DNA of 64,000 nucleotides from a bacterium (GCA_023230585.1 JALNXB010000006.1:12308-76307), one strand, 5' to 3'; counted from the first letter of the stretch, positions 49,961 through 60,471 are shown. Numbers and translations: made by a program. Notes: generated by a model from the letters alone, not told the origin.

Positions 49961-50065
49961 TTTAACTAATTTTATATACCCATTCATTAGTTTTTCATTG
50001 AAACAACTAACCTTTTATGTTAAAATAAAACTCTAAACTAATATACTTACAAAAAAGGGAGGATT

Positions 50066-51211
50066 ATGATATCTCAAAAAATCAAGGATTTAAAACCGTC
50101 TGCTACATTAGCAATCAATAGAAAATCAAAAGAAATGCAGGCAAAAGGTCTTCCTGTAATAAATCTTTCGGTTGGAGAACCAGATTTTGATACCCCACAA
50201 CCAGTAAAAGAGTGTGCTATTCAATCTATTAACGAGGGGTTCACAAAATATACTGTAGAGAAAGGAACTGTAGAACTCAGAGAAGAGATATGTAAAAAAT
50301 TACAGACCGATAATAATCTTTCCTACGACCCTGAACATATCATTGTTTCTAATGGAGCAAAACATTCTCTTTTCAACACTTTTTTAGCAATTATTGAACC
50401 GGGTGATGAGGTTATAATTCCTGCTCCTTATTGGGTTAGTTATCCTGCTATGGTAAACATATTAGGGGGTGTACCTGTTTTTTGTAGATGGGATAAAAAT
50501 TTTAAGATTGATATTGAACACCTTAAAAGTTTGATTAACAATAAAACAAAAGCGTTGGTGTTAAACAGCCCATCCAACCCTACGGGCGTTGTTTATAATA
50601 AAAAAGAACTTGAAGCTATCTCCGAGGTTTTGACTCAAAAAGGAGTTTTATGTATTTCAGATGAAATTTATGAGAAGATAATCTATAATAAAGAACATAT
50701 AAGTATAGCCTCTCTCTCTCCAGAAATGAAAAAATTGACTGTTGTAATTAATGGAGTATCAAAATCTTTTGCAATGACTGGGTGGAGAATAGGGTATACT
50801 GCTTCTGAACCTGAAATATCAGCAGCTATAGCAAAGATACAAGGTCAAACAACATCTGCACCATCATCTATCTCTCAAAAAGCAGCATATTCTGCAATCA
50901 AATATGGAGAGCAACTGGTTGCTCCTATGGTTAAAGAATTTAAGAAAAGAAGAGATTATCTACTTGAAAACCTTTCAGAAAAATTTGTTTACCCTATGCC
51001 AGACGGAGCTTTTTACCTTTTCTTTACTTTAAACAATATAGATTCTGTTACTTTGGCTAATCAACTTCTTGAAGAGAAACTTCTTGCAACTGTTCCTTGC
51101 CAAGATTTTGGGGCAGATAAATATGTAAGAATTTCTTATGCTACAAGTTTAGATAACCTTAAAGAAGCTGTAAAACGGCTTAACCAAGTGGCAGAAGAAA
51201 AAGGAAACTAA
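50066..51211 (+). CDS. aspC: aspartate aminotransferase (class I PLP)
   Basis: This 381-residue enzyme reversibly transfers the amino group of aspartate to 2-oxoglutarate; related forms also act on prephenate. Seen: INLSVGEPDFDTPQ, NGAKHSLFNTF, SPSNPTGVVY, SDEIYEKIIY and the PLP lysine in GVSKSFAMTGWRIGY. The length and these motifs match the 1-gamma subclass typical of low-GC bacteria. Shine-Dalgarno GGGAGG. The stop overlaps the next start (TAATG). Confidence 0.9.
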   Translation: MISQKIKDLKPSATLAINRKSKEMQAKGLPVINLSVGEPDFDTPQPVKECAIQSINEGFTKYTVEKGTVELREEICKKLQTDNNLSYDPEHIIVSNGAKHSLFNTFLAIIEPGDEVIIPAPYWVSYPAMVNILGGVPVFCRWDKNFKIDIEHLKSLINNKTKALVLNSPSNPTGVVYNKKELEAISEVLTQKGVLCISDEIYEKIIYNKEHISIASLSPEMKKLTVVINGVSKSFAMTGWRIGYTASEPEISAAIAKIQGQTTSAPSSISQKAAYSAIKYGEQLVAPMVKEFKKRRDYLLENLSEKFVYPMPDGAFYLFFTLNNIDSVTLANQLLEEKLLATVPCQDFGADKYVRISYATSLDNLKEAVKRLNQVAEEKGN

Positions 51212-52044
51212 TGAAAAATTTAAAAAAAATCGGTTTCGTGTTGACTCTTATGGCTACCTTTTTTATAACCAGAACATCTTTTATAAGTGCTGAAGAATAT
51301 CTGTTTTCGCCTGCTCAAAGTCTTATATATTCTTTTAAAATTAACGGAGATATTGAGCACAAAAGTAGCGGTATAATGGGTCAATCTCTTGATATTGTAA
51401 CAGAAGGAGTGTTCAAGTTAGAACTTCTTGAGGAAAAAAAGGATAAATATATAATAAAATTAACTCCTTGTAAAACCTTCATAAAACTAAATGAGACAGT
51501 ACTTGAAGATATGAGAAAAGAAGAAACCTCAATTTCTAAGGTGATTTCATCTTCAATATTAGAGATTGCCAAAAACGGTTCTATAATCTCCACAAAAGAG
51601 GTTACTTCAGGAATGATAGATATGTCTCAAATCTTTAAACTTGTACCAGCTTTTCCAGAAAAACTATATTCTGGTAGAAAATGGAAACAATCTCTTTCCC
51701 CCTTTGCTCTGCCTGGTGTTCCTATGTGTAATATGGATTTTGTTTATACTTATATGAAAGCACCAAACACTCTTCCAAAAATTAAAGTGGTTGCAAACCA
51801 AGCAATAAAAGAGAAGAAACAAAATAGGGATGTTATCATTAATTTTACTGGTAAAAATTCTTCAAATGGGCAGTTTGTTTTTGATAATACAAAAGGGAGA
51901 ATAGAAACTTTTTCAGGTAAATTCAATCTTATACTTAATACAACGTTTTCTATACCGTCTCAGGAACGAGATAAAAAATCCACTACTCAATCTATGCCGA
52001 TGAATATGGATATAAAACTTGATATTGAATTAAAAGTTTTATAA
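51211..52044 (+). CDS. secreted protein of unknown function
   Basis: A 277-residue protein not recognised with confidence. A signal peptide (first about 26 residues, ending SFISAEE) precedes a beta-rich domain: FSPAQSLIYSFKINGDIEH, VTEGVFKLELLEEKKDKYIIKLTP, SSNGQFVFDNTKGRIETFSGKFNLIL. The order of strands resembles periplasmic DUF6263-like beta-sandwich proteins, but I cannot confirm this. It is translationally coupled to aspC and overlaps the convergent ftsW 3' end by 6 bp. Confidence 0.65.
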   Translation: MKNLKKIGFVLTLMATFFITRTSFISAEEYLFSPAQSLIYSFKINGDIEHKSSGIMGQSLDIVTEGVFKLELLEEKKDKYIIKLTPCKTFIKLNETVLEDMRKEETSISKVISSSILEIAKNGSIISTKEVTSGMIDMSQIFKLVPAFPEKLYSGRKWKQSLSPFALPGVPMCNMDFVYTYMKAPNTLPKIKVVANQAIKEKKQNRDVIINFTGKNSSNGQFVFDNTKGRIETFSGKFNLILNTTFSIPSQERDKKSTTQSMPMNMDIKLDIELKVL

Positions 52045-53163
52045 GCGTTCAGTGTACGAGTCTTGAAAATTGAAAATTGGTTCGTCAAAAAGCACCTGAC
52101 GTGCAATATTGAAGATGATACCTAAAGAGAGCATATTAATAAGGAAAGAGGAGCCACCGACACTAAAAAATGGTAATGTCGTTCCTTTCGAAGGTACTAA
52201 ATTTAACACAACGGCTGCATGAAGCAGAAACTGAAAAGCAAATAATCCTCCTATACCAGTAGAAAGTAGTTTAATAAAATAATCGTTACTCATACTGGAT
52301 AATTGTAGACTGGAAAAGATTAAAATTCCAAATAAAAGTAGCACTACCGATGTTCCTACAAAACCGCCTTCTTCGCCAACAACTGCATATATATAATCTT
52401 TATGAGGTTCGGGTAAAAAATTCAATTTTCTTTTACCTTCGCCAAGTTTTTTTCCAAAAATCCCGCCAGCTCTAAGGGCAATAAGAGATTGTTGTGCCTG
52501 ATACCCTTTATCAGCTGTGTCTGCAGTAGGGTTTAAGTAAGAAATTATCCTTGCTCTCCTATAAGGAAACATTAAAACCAACCCAGAAAAAAAGATTATG
52601 CTTACCAGTATAATAGTAAAGATTCTTTTTGTATTCACTCCTGCAAGAAACATAAGAAGTAAAAAAGCACAAAAAATAATAGCTAAGGTACCTATATCTT
52701 TCTGTAATTGTAAAATTCCCGCTACAATAAGGAAAAAGATGATCGGCTCAACAAGAGTAGATTTTTTATCTATTTGATGTAACTTCTTTTTAAAATAACC
52801 AGCTAAATATATAATGAATGTAAGTTTAACAAGTTCAGCTGGCTGAAAACTTAAAGGTCCTAATCGTATCCATCTTAAATCCCCAAAAAATTTTGGTGAA
52901 AGTAGTATAGGAAGTGATACAACAAATATTCTAAAACTCCAACTTTCAAGTTTTTTGTTGCTGACTCTCCTTAAAAGAGCAATGCATACAAGTCCAAGAC
53001 AAAGCCATAAAAGGTGTTTGTTAAAATAGTAAGAAGGGTCACCACTTTTTGAAATTCCATAAGCAGAACTTGAACTGAAAACGAAAAGACTACCTAGTAC
53101 TATAAGTATAGCACTGGTAAAAAACAATTTATGGTAAAAGCTTAACCTCTTTTTTAAAAGCAT
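52039..53163 (-). CDS. ftsW: FtsW/RodA/SpoVE family peptidoglycan polymerase
   Basis: This SEDS-family glycosyltransferase, about 374 residues with about ten membrane helices, works with FtsI at the septum. Seen: LGPLSFQPAELVKLTFIIYLA, DIGTLAIIFCAFLLLMFLAG, LPEPHKDYIYAVVGEEGGFVG and a final GGSSFLINMLSLG. Context (downstream of murD in the dcw cluster) favours FtsW over RodA. I chose ATG 53163, preceded by AAGGAG; the frame from 53232 would overlap murD by 104 bp. It is the last gene of the cluster here. Confidence 0.9.
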   Translation of the reverse strand: MLLKKRLSFYHKLFFTSAILIVLGSLFVFSSSSAYGISKSGDPSYYFNKHLLWLCLGLVCIALLRRVSNKKLESWSFRIFVVSLPILLSPKFFGDLRWIRLGPLSFQPAELVKLTFIIYLAGYFKKKLHQIDKKSTLVEPIIFFLIVAGILQLQKDIGTLAIIFCAFLLLMFLAGVNTKRIFTIILVSIIFFSGLVLMFPYRRARIISYLNPTADTADKGYQAQQSLIALRAGGIFGKKLGEGKRKLNFLPEPHKDYIYAVVGEEGGFVGTSVVLLLFGILIFSSLQLSSMSNDYFIKLLSTGIGGLFAFQFLLHAAVVLNLVPSKGTTLPFFSVGGSSFLINMLSLGIIFNIARQVLFDEPIFNFQDSYTERL

Positions 53164-54490
53164 CGCCACGCTCCTTATAGTTTTTATACATATCAAAAGA
53201 TGCACAAGCTGGTGAGAGTAAAACAGTATCACCTTTTTGTGCTTTTTCTGTCCCTTTTTTTACAGCTTCTTCCATAGTATCAGCAAAAATATACGGGATT
53301 CCTGTGTTTTTCAATTCTTCTGCTATTGTTTCTTTTGCTTCTCCAAGTAAAACCAATAGTTTAACTCGTTCTTTTATTAGTGGAGAAACTTTAACAAAAG
53401 AGGTACCTTTATTCTGTCCACCCATAATAAGTACTGTTCTATTATCTTTTTCAAGGCAACTTAACGCATTGATTAAAGAGTGTGGGTTGGTAGATTTTGA
53501 GTCATCAATGTAAGTAACACCTCTTTTCTCAGTAAATTTTTCGAACCTGTAGGGCAAGGATTTAAATTCCTCAAAGGTTTTTTGTATAATTGTAGGTTCA
53601 ATTTTGCATATAAGTCCTACAAGTATAACTGCCATAATGTTTTCTATATTACCGATACCTTTAAGTTGTATCCCTTCTGTTTCGAAAATGTTTTTTTCTA
53701 CTCCTTCAACATTATATACAATCTGCTTATTTTTTAGATAAACGCCGTTTAACACTTCTTCTTTTTGACTAAAAAAGAAGACTTTTCCTACGGTTTTTTT
53801 TTCGGCTTCTCTACTATAAAAATCATTATAATTTAATATAGCGTAATCGTTTTGTTGTTGATTTATAAACAATCTTTCTTTAGCAGAAAGATAATTTTTA
53901 AACGATAAATGCCTGTCCAGATGGTCCTCTCCAACATTAAGAAGACATCCAATAAATGGTTTGAATGTTTTGATTCTTTCAAGTTGGAAACTACTTATTT
54001 CAAGAATAATAAATGTATCTTTACTTAAATTATCTACTTCTCCAATAAAAGAATTGCCTATATTACCGCATACAATAGAAGGTAATTTAGCATTTTTAAA
54101 AAGTTTTCCAAGTAAAGAAACTACAGTGGTTTTACCATCTGTCCCTGTTACCCCAATCACTTTTTTACTTGGTGAGAAGGTATACGCTATCTCTATTTCA
54201 TTAATTACTTTTATATTATGTTGTTTTGCAAACTTCAAAGGAATGCTATCTTCAGGTATACCAGGGCTTGGAATTACAAAATCGGCTTTTTTAATAAGTT
54301 CTTCTGTATGTTTTCCTATCTCTACAATAGCCCCTAACGAAGCAAGGGTATTCATTCTTTTGGTGGTTTCTATATCTTTTCGTAACTCTGATACAAAGAC
54401 TTTCGCTCCTCTTTTGAGTAAAAATAGAGCCGTATCATAACCTGTTTCTCCAACACCTATTATTGTAAAGGTTCTATTCTTTATCTCCAT
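53129..54490 (-). CDS. murD: UDP-N-acetylmuramoylalanine-D-glutamate ligase
   Basis: A 453-residue Mur ligase adding D-Glu to UDP-MurNAc-L-Ala. It has the N-terminal Rossmann domain, the P-loop GVTGTDGKTTVVSLL, central SSFQLERI and DHLDRH, and the C-terminal DDSKSTNPHSLINAL segment. It overlaps ftsW by 35 bp and starts 1 bp after mraY. Confidence 0.95.
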   Translation of the reverse strand: MEIKNRTFTIIGVGETGYDTALFLLKRGAKVFVSELRKDIETTKRMNTLASLGAIVEIGKHTEELIKKADFVIPSPGIPEDSIPLKFAKQHNIKVINEIEIAYTFSPSKKVIGVTGTDGKTTVVSLLGKLFKNAKLPSIVCGNIGNSFIGEVDNLSKDTFIILEISSFQLERIKTFKPFIGCLLNVGEDHLDRHLSFKNYLSAKERLFINQQQNDYAILNYNDFYSREAEKKTVGKVFFFSQKEEVLNGVYLKNKQIVYNVEGVEKNIFETEGIQLKGIGNIENIMAVILVGLICKIEPTIIQKTFEEFKSLPYRFEKFTEKRGVTYIDDSKSTNPHSLINALSCLEKDNRTVLIMGGQNKGTSFVKVSPLIKERVKLLVLLGEAKETIAEELKNTGIPYIFADTMEEAVKKGTEKAQKGDTVLLSPACASFDMYKNYKERGDAFKKEVKLLP

Positions 54491-54491
54491 C

Positions 54492-55562
54492 TTAACGTAT
54501 TTTCAGTGTTATAAGTGTGAAAAGAGCAAGAATAATTCCTATTATCCAAAACCGAACGATTACTTTACTTTCAGGGACTCCTTTAATTTCAAAATGATGG
54601 TGGATAGGCGTCATAAGGAATACCCTTTTCCCAGTAAGTTTAAAAGAGGTAACCTGAATTATAACGGATAAAGCTTCAATAAAGAAGATTCCTCCTACCA
54701 GAACAAGTGATAGTTCTTGTTTGACCGTTATTGCTAACATACCTATAATTCCTCCTAACATAAGAGCGCCTGTATCTCCCATAAATATAGAAGCAGGAAA
54801 ACAGTTGAACCATAAAAAACCGAGAGAAGAACCTATTAAAGCTCCCGTGAAAACTGTTACTTCTTCTACTCCTTTGATATAGGGAATATTCAAATATTCT
54901 GCAAACTGAATATTACCAGTTAAATACGACATAATACCATAAGCTAAAGCTACAATAAGCACAGACCCAATGGCAAGCCCATCCATCCCATCTGTAAGAT
55001 TAACAGCGTTTGATGTTGCCACGATAATAAACATAACAAAGAGAATATAGTAGACACCAATATGGAAAACGATTTTTTTAAAGAAAGGCATATAAACTGA
55101 TGTATTAAAATCTATTCCAGCATTTAAATAGAGTATAACCCCAACAATAAGACCTATTGAGGCTTGACCTGCCAGTTTTACCAAAGGACGCAACCCTTTG
55201 TGGCTGTGAGTCTTTAGTTTTGTAAAATCATCCCAGAATCCAAGTAGAGCTAACCATATAGAAAGAAGTATAAAAATTAAGACATAAGAATTGCTTAGTT
55301 CTGTCCAAGCCAGTACCGAAATAAGAAGGCTTCCCAACATTATCAACCCACCCATAGTAGGAGTTTTTTCTTTACTGTCTTGCCGAAAATTAAGCATATT
55401 GGGATGGCAAAAAGATTTTAACGACCTTATTATTCGTGACCCAAAAATAATGGTTAAAAATAGAGAAGTTAGGGTCGCAAGAACAGCTCTTACAGTTACA
55501 TATCTAAAAACATTAAACCCAAACCAATACTTAGTAAAATAATATAAAATTTTGTATATCAT
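54492..55562 (-). CDS. mraY: phospho-N-acetylmuramoyl-pentapeptide-transferase
   Basis: A 356-residue polytopic enzyme (about ten helices) that makes lipid I. Family motifs: KEKTPTMGGLIMLGSL near 65-80, NAVNLTDGMDGLA (metal-binding aspartates), NCFPASIFMGDTGALMLGG and PIHHHFE near the C terminus. Typical length (about 360). It starts 10 bp after murF. Confidence 0.97.
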   Translation of the reverse strand: MIYKILYYFTKYWFGFNVFRYVTVRAVLATLTSLFLTIIFGSRIIRSLKSFCHPNMLNFRQDSKEKTPTMGGLIMLGSLLISVLAWTELSNSYVLIFILLSIWLALLGFWDDFTKLKTHSHKGLRPLVKLAGQASIGLIVGVILYLNAGIDFNTSVYMPFFKKIVFHIGVYYILFVMFIIVATSNAVNLTDGMDGLAIGSVLIVALAYGIMSYLTGNIQFAEYLNIPYIKGVEEVTVFTGALIGSSLGFLWFNCFPASIFMGDTGALMLGGIIGMLAITVKQELSLVLVGGIFFIEALSVIIQVTSFKLTGKRVFLMTPIHHHFEIKGVPESKVIVRFWIIGIILALFTLITLKIR

Positions 55563-55572
55563 AAAAGTTTCC

Positions 55573-56916
55573 TCATCCTGTTAGATATTTAACTGTTTTT
55601 TCCAATCCAATTGCTCGAGACCCCTTTATTAGGATAGTTTCCTCTCCTGTTAATATGGTTTTAAGGTATTGATTTAATGAATCTGTATCTTCAAAGTGTT
55701 TACCTCTTTTTCCTGATACATCGGAAATGATTCTGCTTGTTTTGCCACAAGTAATCAATCTTTCAATCTTAAGGTTTTTAATATATAATCCTATGTTTCT
55801 ATGAAGTATATGAGACAATTTCCCAAGTTCTGCCATATCTCCTATAATTAAAATCTTTTTCTTAAAATCTTTCCTATTGAACGAATCGAGTGCGTGTTTT
55901 AAAGAGTTAGGGTTACAATTGTAAGACTCATCTATAACTGTAAGATTACCAACTTTCTTTATAAGACCTCTACCTTCTATAGGTTTCATAGAGTCGATTA
56001 TCTCTTTGAATTGTGTGTTGTTGATGTTAAACTTTTTGGCTATCGTGTAGGCAATAAGTACAGGATATATAAGAGTTGTGTTCCAAAAATTGATTTTAAA
56101 TTCTTCTTTCTGTCCTTGGATTATAAAGGTAAAAAAATTGGTACCCTCTTCCGTAATAATGCCTCTTGTATGAGCACCTTTTTTTGTGCCAAAACTTAAT
56201 ATTAACCCTTCAACCTGCTTTTCAAAAAACTTATAAAACTTATTATCATAGTTTAAAAGACAAAGTTTTTCTCCTACAAGGTTCTTTATTATTTCAGATT
56301 TTGCTTCTGCAATGGCTAACATACTGTTTAAATATCCAATATGAGCTGTTCCTACATTTGTAATGATTGCTGCATCTGGTCGCGCAATTTTACTAAGATA
56401 ATCTATCTCTCCTTTGCTGTTCATCCCCATCTCAAGAACACACATCTCATCTCTTTTATCAATATTAAAAATAGAAAGAGGCAATCCTATTGTGTTGTTG
56501 AGATTGCCTTCATTGGCTACTGTTTTATAACCTAAAGATAAAACTTTTTTTACAAGTTCTTTTGTTGTTGTTTTCCCGTCGCTTCCTGTCACCCCAATGG
56601 TGAAAGGGGTGAACATATTTTTATAACCTCTGGCTATATCACCGAGGGCTTGAATTGAGTTTTTAACATATATACAGTTATCTTTATTTCTATTTTGAAC
56701 ATTATCTGTAATTGTTGCTGTAGCACCTTTTTTTATTGCATCTGATATAAACAGATTTCCATCATATTTTCCCCCTTTTATAGCAACAAACAGGTCCCCT
56801 TCTCTTATTTTTCTTGAATCTGTTGACACTCCATAACAATATTTTTTTAGTAGGTGTTTATCTACAACCTTTCCTTTACACCACTCACTTACCTGTTGCA
56901 CCTTTATCTGTTCCAT
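55573..56916 (-). CDS. murF: UDP-N-acetylmuramoyl-tripeptide-D-alanyl-D-alanine ligase
   Basis: This 447-residue Mur ligase adds D-Ala-D-Ala. Motifs: VSTDSRKIREGDLFVAIKG, P-loop GVTGSDGKTTTKELV, MGMNSKGEIDYLSKI and the DESYNCNPNSLKHALDSF segment of MurF. Typical length (about 450). It starts 7 bp after murE. Confidence 0.95.
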   Translation of the reverse strand: MEQIKVQQVSEWCKGKVVDKHLLKKYCYGVSTDSRKIREGDLFVAIKGGKYDGNLFISDAIKKGATATITDNVQNRNKDNCIYVKNSIQALGDIARGYKNMFTPFTIGVTGSDGKTTTKELVKKVLSLGYKTVANEGNLNNTIGLPLSIFNIDKRDEMCVLEMGMNSKGEIDYLSKIARPDAAIITNVGTAHIGYLNSMLAIAEAKSEIIKNLVGEKLCLLNYDNKFYKFFEKQVEGLILSFGTKKGAHTRGIITEEGTNFFTFIIQGQKEEFKINFWNTTLIYPVLIAYTIAKKFNINNTQFKEIIDSMKPIEGRGLIKKVGNLTVIDESYNCNPNSLKHALDSFNRKDFKKKILIIGDMAELGKLSHILHRNIGLYIKNLKIERLITCGKTSRIISDVSGKRGKHFEDTDSLNQYLKTILTGEETILIKGSRAIGLEKTVKYLTG

Positions 56917-56923
56917 TTTATAA

Positions 56924-58405
56924 TCAACGATTTAATATAGCTTTCTTTACCTCTTCCCTATCATCAAAAGGGATTGTGGTATTTTTCAATATTTGAAATG
57001 TTTCATGACCTTTGCCAGCTATTACGATACAATCCCCTTTTCTCGCTGCTTTAACAGCAGCTTTGATTGCTTCTTTTCTATCAGGAATAGATACATACTT
57101 TCTTCTGTAAAAAGGTACCCCTTTCTCGATATCTTCAATTATTGATTCGGGGTTTTCGGAGCGGGGGTTGTCTGAGGTAATAAAAACGATGTCAGCCATT
57201 TTTACAGCAATCTTACCCATAAGTGGACGTTTTGTTTTATCTCTGTCTCCTCCACAACCAAAAACGAGGAGTATACGTGATGGTTTCATTACCTTAACTG
57301 AAGATAAAAGATTAGCCAAAGCATAATGGGTATGTGCATAGTCAACTATAACATCAAAATCTTGACCTGCATCAACAGATTCAAACCTACCAGGCACAGA
57401 TTCGAGTGTACTTAAAGCTTCTTTGACAGATGATATGTCTATACCTCTCGATTTTGCAAAAGCTATACCAGTAAGCGTATTGTAAATATTAGATATTCCT
57501 CTTATTTTAGTATAAAAACTTACATCCTTTTTCTCTATTTCAACTGTCATATAATTTCCATCTCTTCTAATGGAATAGTCTTTAAGTTGTATATCGGATT
57601 TTTTTTTGCCGAAGGTTACAAATGGGATAGAATATTTTTGAAGTGTTTTTATTAAATGTTTTGAATAAGGGTCGTCAATATTGATTATCCCAGCTTTATT
57701 ATTTTTTTCGCTTTCAGAGAGATATTTATCAAAAAACTTTAATTTTGTACTAAGATAATGTTTAAAAGTTTTGTGGTAATCCAAATGTTCGTGAGAGGCT
57801 ATATTTGTAAAAATTCCTGTATCAAAATGGGTTTTGGAAACTCTTCCTTGGTCTATACCGTGAGAAGATACTTCCATAATTGCCCAGTTACATTTAGCTT
57901 CAAGCATATCTGATAAAAATTGTTGTATATCTAAAGATTCTGGTGTTGTGTTTGTTGAATTGATAGCCCTTTCTCCGATCTGATAAGATATTGTTCCAAT
58001 AAGTCCACATTTATTTCCTATATGCTCCAGTATGTGTTTAATTATAAAAGAAACAGTTGTTTTACCGTTGGTTCCAGTAATTCCAGCAACACTCAGTTTT
58101 TTTGAGGGGTGCCCATAAAATTCTGCTGATAATTTGTGTAACGCATCTCTTGTGTCTTGAACAATAATTTCTGCAACATCAGAAGGAAGTATTGTGCTCT
58201 TTTTATTTGCAACAATAATTTTAGCTCCTCTATCAATAGCATCTTTTATGTACAGATGCCCGTCAGAGTTGTTACCTTTAATTGCAACAAAAAGAAAATT
58301 CTTTTTAACTTTTCTTGAATCGTACGCTATCCCTTCAATATCCACATTGGTAAGATTAAAATTCTTCTTTTCTTCAATACTCTTTATGAGTTCTTTGATT
58401 TTCAT
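56924..58405 (-). CDS. murE: UDP-MurNAc-tripeptide ligase MurE, meso-DAP type
   Basis: This 493-residue Mur ligase adds the third stem-peptide residue. P-loop GITGTNGKTTVSF (about 108-120); MEVSSHGIDQGRV and HEHLDYH follow. The DNPR motif (412-415) is the signature for meso-diaminopimelate; lysine-adding forms have a different tetrad. This points to a Gram-negative-type wall. It starts 4 bp after the PBP gene. Confidence 0.96.
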   Translation of the reverse strand: MKIKELIKSIEEKKNFNLTNVDIEGIAYDSRKVKKNFLFVAIKGNNSDGHLYIKDAIDRGAKIIVANKKSTILPSDVAEIIVQDTRDALHKLSAEFYGHPSKKLSVAGITGTNGKTTVSFIIKHILEHIGNKCGLIGTISYQIGERAINSTNTTPESLDIQQFLSDMLEAKCNWAIMEVSSHGIDQGRVSKTHFDTGIFTNIASHEHLDYHKTFKHYLSTKLKFFDKYLSESEKNNKAGIINIDDPYSKHLIKTLQKYSIPFVTFGKKKSDIQLKDYSIRRDGNYMTVEIEKKDVSFYTKIRGISNIYNTLTGIAFAKSRGIDISSVKEALSTLESVPGRFESVDAGQDFDVIVDYAHTHYALANLLSSVKVMKPSRILLVFGCGGDRDKTKRPLMGKIAVKMADIVFITSDNPRSENPESIIEDIEKGVPFYRRKYVSIPDRKEAIKAAVKAARKGDCIVIAGKGHETFQILKNTTIPFDDREEVKKAILNR

Positions 58406-58409
58406 TTTA

Positions 58410-60173
58410 TCACTCTTTTATTACTGGTTCTTTTTTGTTTAGGACTATTTTATTGTTATTATATTCTTGGTGAGGTGGAATTTTAAAATATTGTAAGCTT
58501 CGCCACAATATATTCTTAAAAGTAGGGGCTGCTACTAAACCTCCATAATATATTGGTCTGGGCTCATCTACTGTAACCATAATAACTAGTTTCTCTTCTG
58601 TTCCATTAATATATCCGCAAAATGAAGCAACATACTGGTTTTTTGAATAACGTCCATTGATACTCTTCTGTGCAGTACCTGTCTTTCCACTTATTCTGTA
58701 TCCATCTATATTTGCCTTAGGAGCAGTGCCGCCAGGTTTTGTGACATTTTCAAGGATATTTGTCAAAGTGGTGCAGGTCTTTTCTGAAAGAATTTGTTCC
58801 CTCTGTTGGTTATATAACGTTTTTATGTCGGCAGACTTATCTTGAATTTCTTTCAAGATATGTGGTTTAACAAGGTATCCGCCGTTAGCGGTTACACCCA
58901 TAGCTACAATTCCTTGAATAGCTGTTGTTCCTACTTCTTGCCCTATGGGGATAGCTGTTATTGAGTAACCAGACCATCTGTTAAGAGGTCTCAAAATACC
59001 TCTTACTTCACCTGGTAAATCTATTCCTGTTAACTGCCCAAACCCAAATTTGTTACAATAATCGTATAAACGGCTTTCTCCAAGTTTCATTGCAATCTTA
59101 ACTGTCCCAATATTACTCGATTTTTCTAAAACTTCTCTAACAGTTAAATGTCCATAAGAATGAGTGTCCCTAAGAAAATGGTTTCTAACAAACCATCTTC
59201 CGTTTTCACAAAATACTGTATCTTCAGGGGCGATTAGTTTTTCTTCCATTGCAGCGGTAACAGTAATAATTTTAAAAGTGGAGCCGGGCTCAAAAAGGTC
59301 TGTTACTATCCTATTTCTTCGTTCGGCAGGATTTGCCTTTTTAAAAAAATTGAGGTCATAATTAGGGTAATTAGCTAATGCAAGTATTTCACCGTTCTCA
59401 TAATTCATTATTACCGCTGAAGCACTTTTAGCGTTATATTGAGCATAACATTTTTCAAGTTCTTCTTCTACTATAAATTGGAGTTTATAATCAAGGGTCA
59501 GTTTTATATCTTTTCCTTTCTCTGGCTCTACAAGTTTTTTTTCAACTGAAGGTATTAGAGCACCTTTCCCGTCTTTAAGTATTAAAGAAACACCTTTCAT
59601 TCCTTTAAGAATACTATTGTAATAAAGTTCTATACCTTCTAAACCTTCTTCATCGGTTCCAGTGAAACCTATTACATGACAAGCAAACCTATTGTTAGGG
59701 TAGACTCTCTTATAACGCTGTTCAAAAACTATTCCTGGAAGGTTTTTGCTTTCAAGTTCTTTATATTTATTAAGAGATAACTCTTTTTCAATAAGAGGGT
59801 ATTTTAAAGATAGATATTTGTTAATCTGTTTTTCTTGTAGACCCAATGTTTCTTGTAATTCTTTTTTTAACCGCTCTTTATATGTTTTCTCGTCTTTCTC
59901 TTTCTCAGAAATAGCCCAAGAATCAAGATACACAGAACAGTATGGAACGCTCATTGCAAGAACCTGTCCGTTTCTGTCATAAATTGTACCTCTCGGGACA
60001 GGAGAAACCACCTTAACCCAAGGCCCTCCTTGTCTTTTTAAATCACGTTGAATAACCTGTAGTTTAAAAAGGTTGATAAATACTAATAATAGAAGCATAA
60101 AAAAAATAGATTTAACTACCTTTAACCGGTTTTTAAATCGTATATCAATTAGTGCCTGCTTCTGCTGTTCCAT
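58410..60173 (-). CDS. ftsI: penicillin-binding protein, FtsI/PBP2B type transpeptidase
   Basis: A 587-residue class B PBP: N-terminal membrane helix (about 20-40), the PVPRGTIYDRNG dimerisation segment, then the transpeptidase domain with S298 in STFK, SSN at 352-354 and KTG at 497-499. No PASTA repeats. Position directly after ftsL and before murE marks it as the septal PBP. It overlaps ftsL by 29 bp. Confidence 0.93.
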   Translation of the reverse strand: MEQQKQALIDIRFKNRLKVVKSIFFMLLLLVFINLFKLQVIQRDLKRQGGPWVKVVSPVPRGTIYDRNGQVLAMSVPYCSVYLDSWAISEKEKDEKTYKERLKKELQETLGLQEKQINKYLSLKYPLIEKELSLNKYKELESKNLPGIVFEQRYKRVYPNNRFACHVIGFTGTDEEGLEGIELYYNSILKGMKGVSLILKDGKGALIPSVEKKLVEPEKGKDIKLTLDYKLQFIVEEELEKCYAQYNAKSASAVIMNYENGEILALANYPNYDLNFFKKANPAERRNRIVTDLFEPGSTFKIITVTAAMEEKLIAPEDTVFCENGRWFVRNHFLRDTHSYGHLTVREVLEKSSNIGTVKIAMKLGESRLYDYCNKFGFGQLTGIDLPGEVRGILRPLNRWSGYSITAIPIGQEVGTTAIQGIVAMGVTANGGYLVKPHILKEIQDKSADIKTLYNQQREQILSEKTCTTLTNILENVTKPGGTAPKANIDGYRISGKTGTAQKSINGRYSKNQYVASFCGYINGTEEKLVIMVTVDEPRPIYYGGLVAAPTFKNILWRSLQYFKIPPHQEYNNNKIVLNKKEPVIKE

Positions 60174-60471
60174 TCTTTTTTCCTTCTGTTTTTTCTGGTG
60201 AAATATCTAAATAACACCATTTGGACGGGCTTACTAACTCAAGATTAAAGTTTTCTGCTCTTTTTAAAAGTTCTGATAATGAGGTTGATTTAAATACTTC
60301 AGCTTTATAATTTTTATTAATTATAGTTAGGTCTTCATACTTCTTTTTAGCTTTTTCCATCTTATATCCAACCGCAATAATTTGAGACGAGAGGAAGACA
60401 TAAAGAGATAAAAACACGAAAGATATGCTTAAAAAAATAATCCAATTAGGTACAACAGGTGTTTTTCTCAA
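60145..60471 (-). CDS. ftsL: cell division protein FtsL-like
   Basis: A 108-residue bitopic protein: one hydrophobic helix at about 10-32, then a coiled-coil-like stretch (KMEKAKKKYEDLTIINKNYKAEVF). Sequence conservation of FtsL is low. The call rests on size, topology and location between rsmH (26-bp overlap) and ftsI (29-bp overlap). In the divisome it bridges FtsB to FtsW-FtsI. Confidence 0.75.
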   Translation of the reverse strand: MRKTPVVPNWIIFLSISFVFLSLYVFLSSQIIAVGYKMEKAKKKYEDLTIINKNYKAEVFKSTSLSELLKRAENFNLELVSPSKWCYLDISPEKTEGKKNGTAEAGTN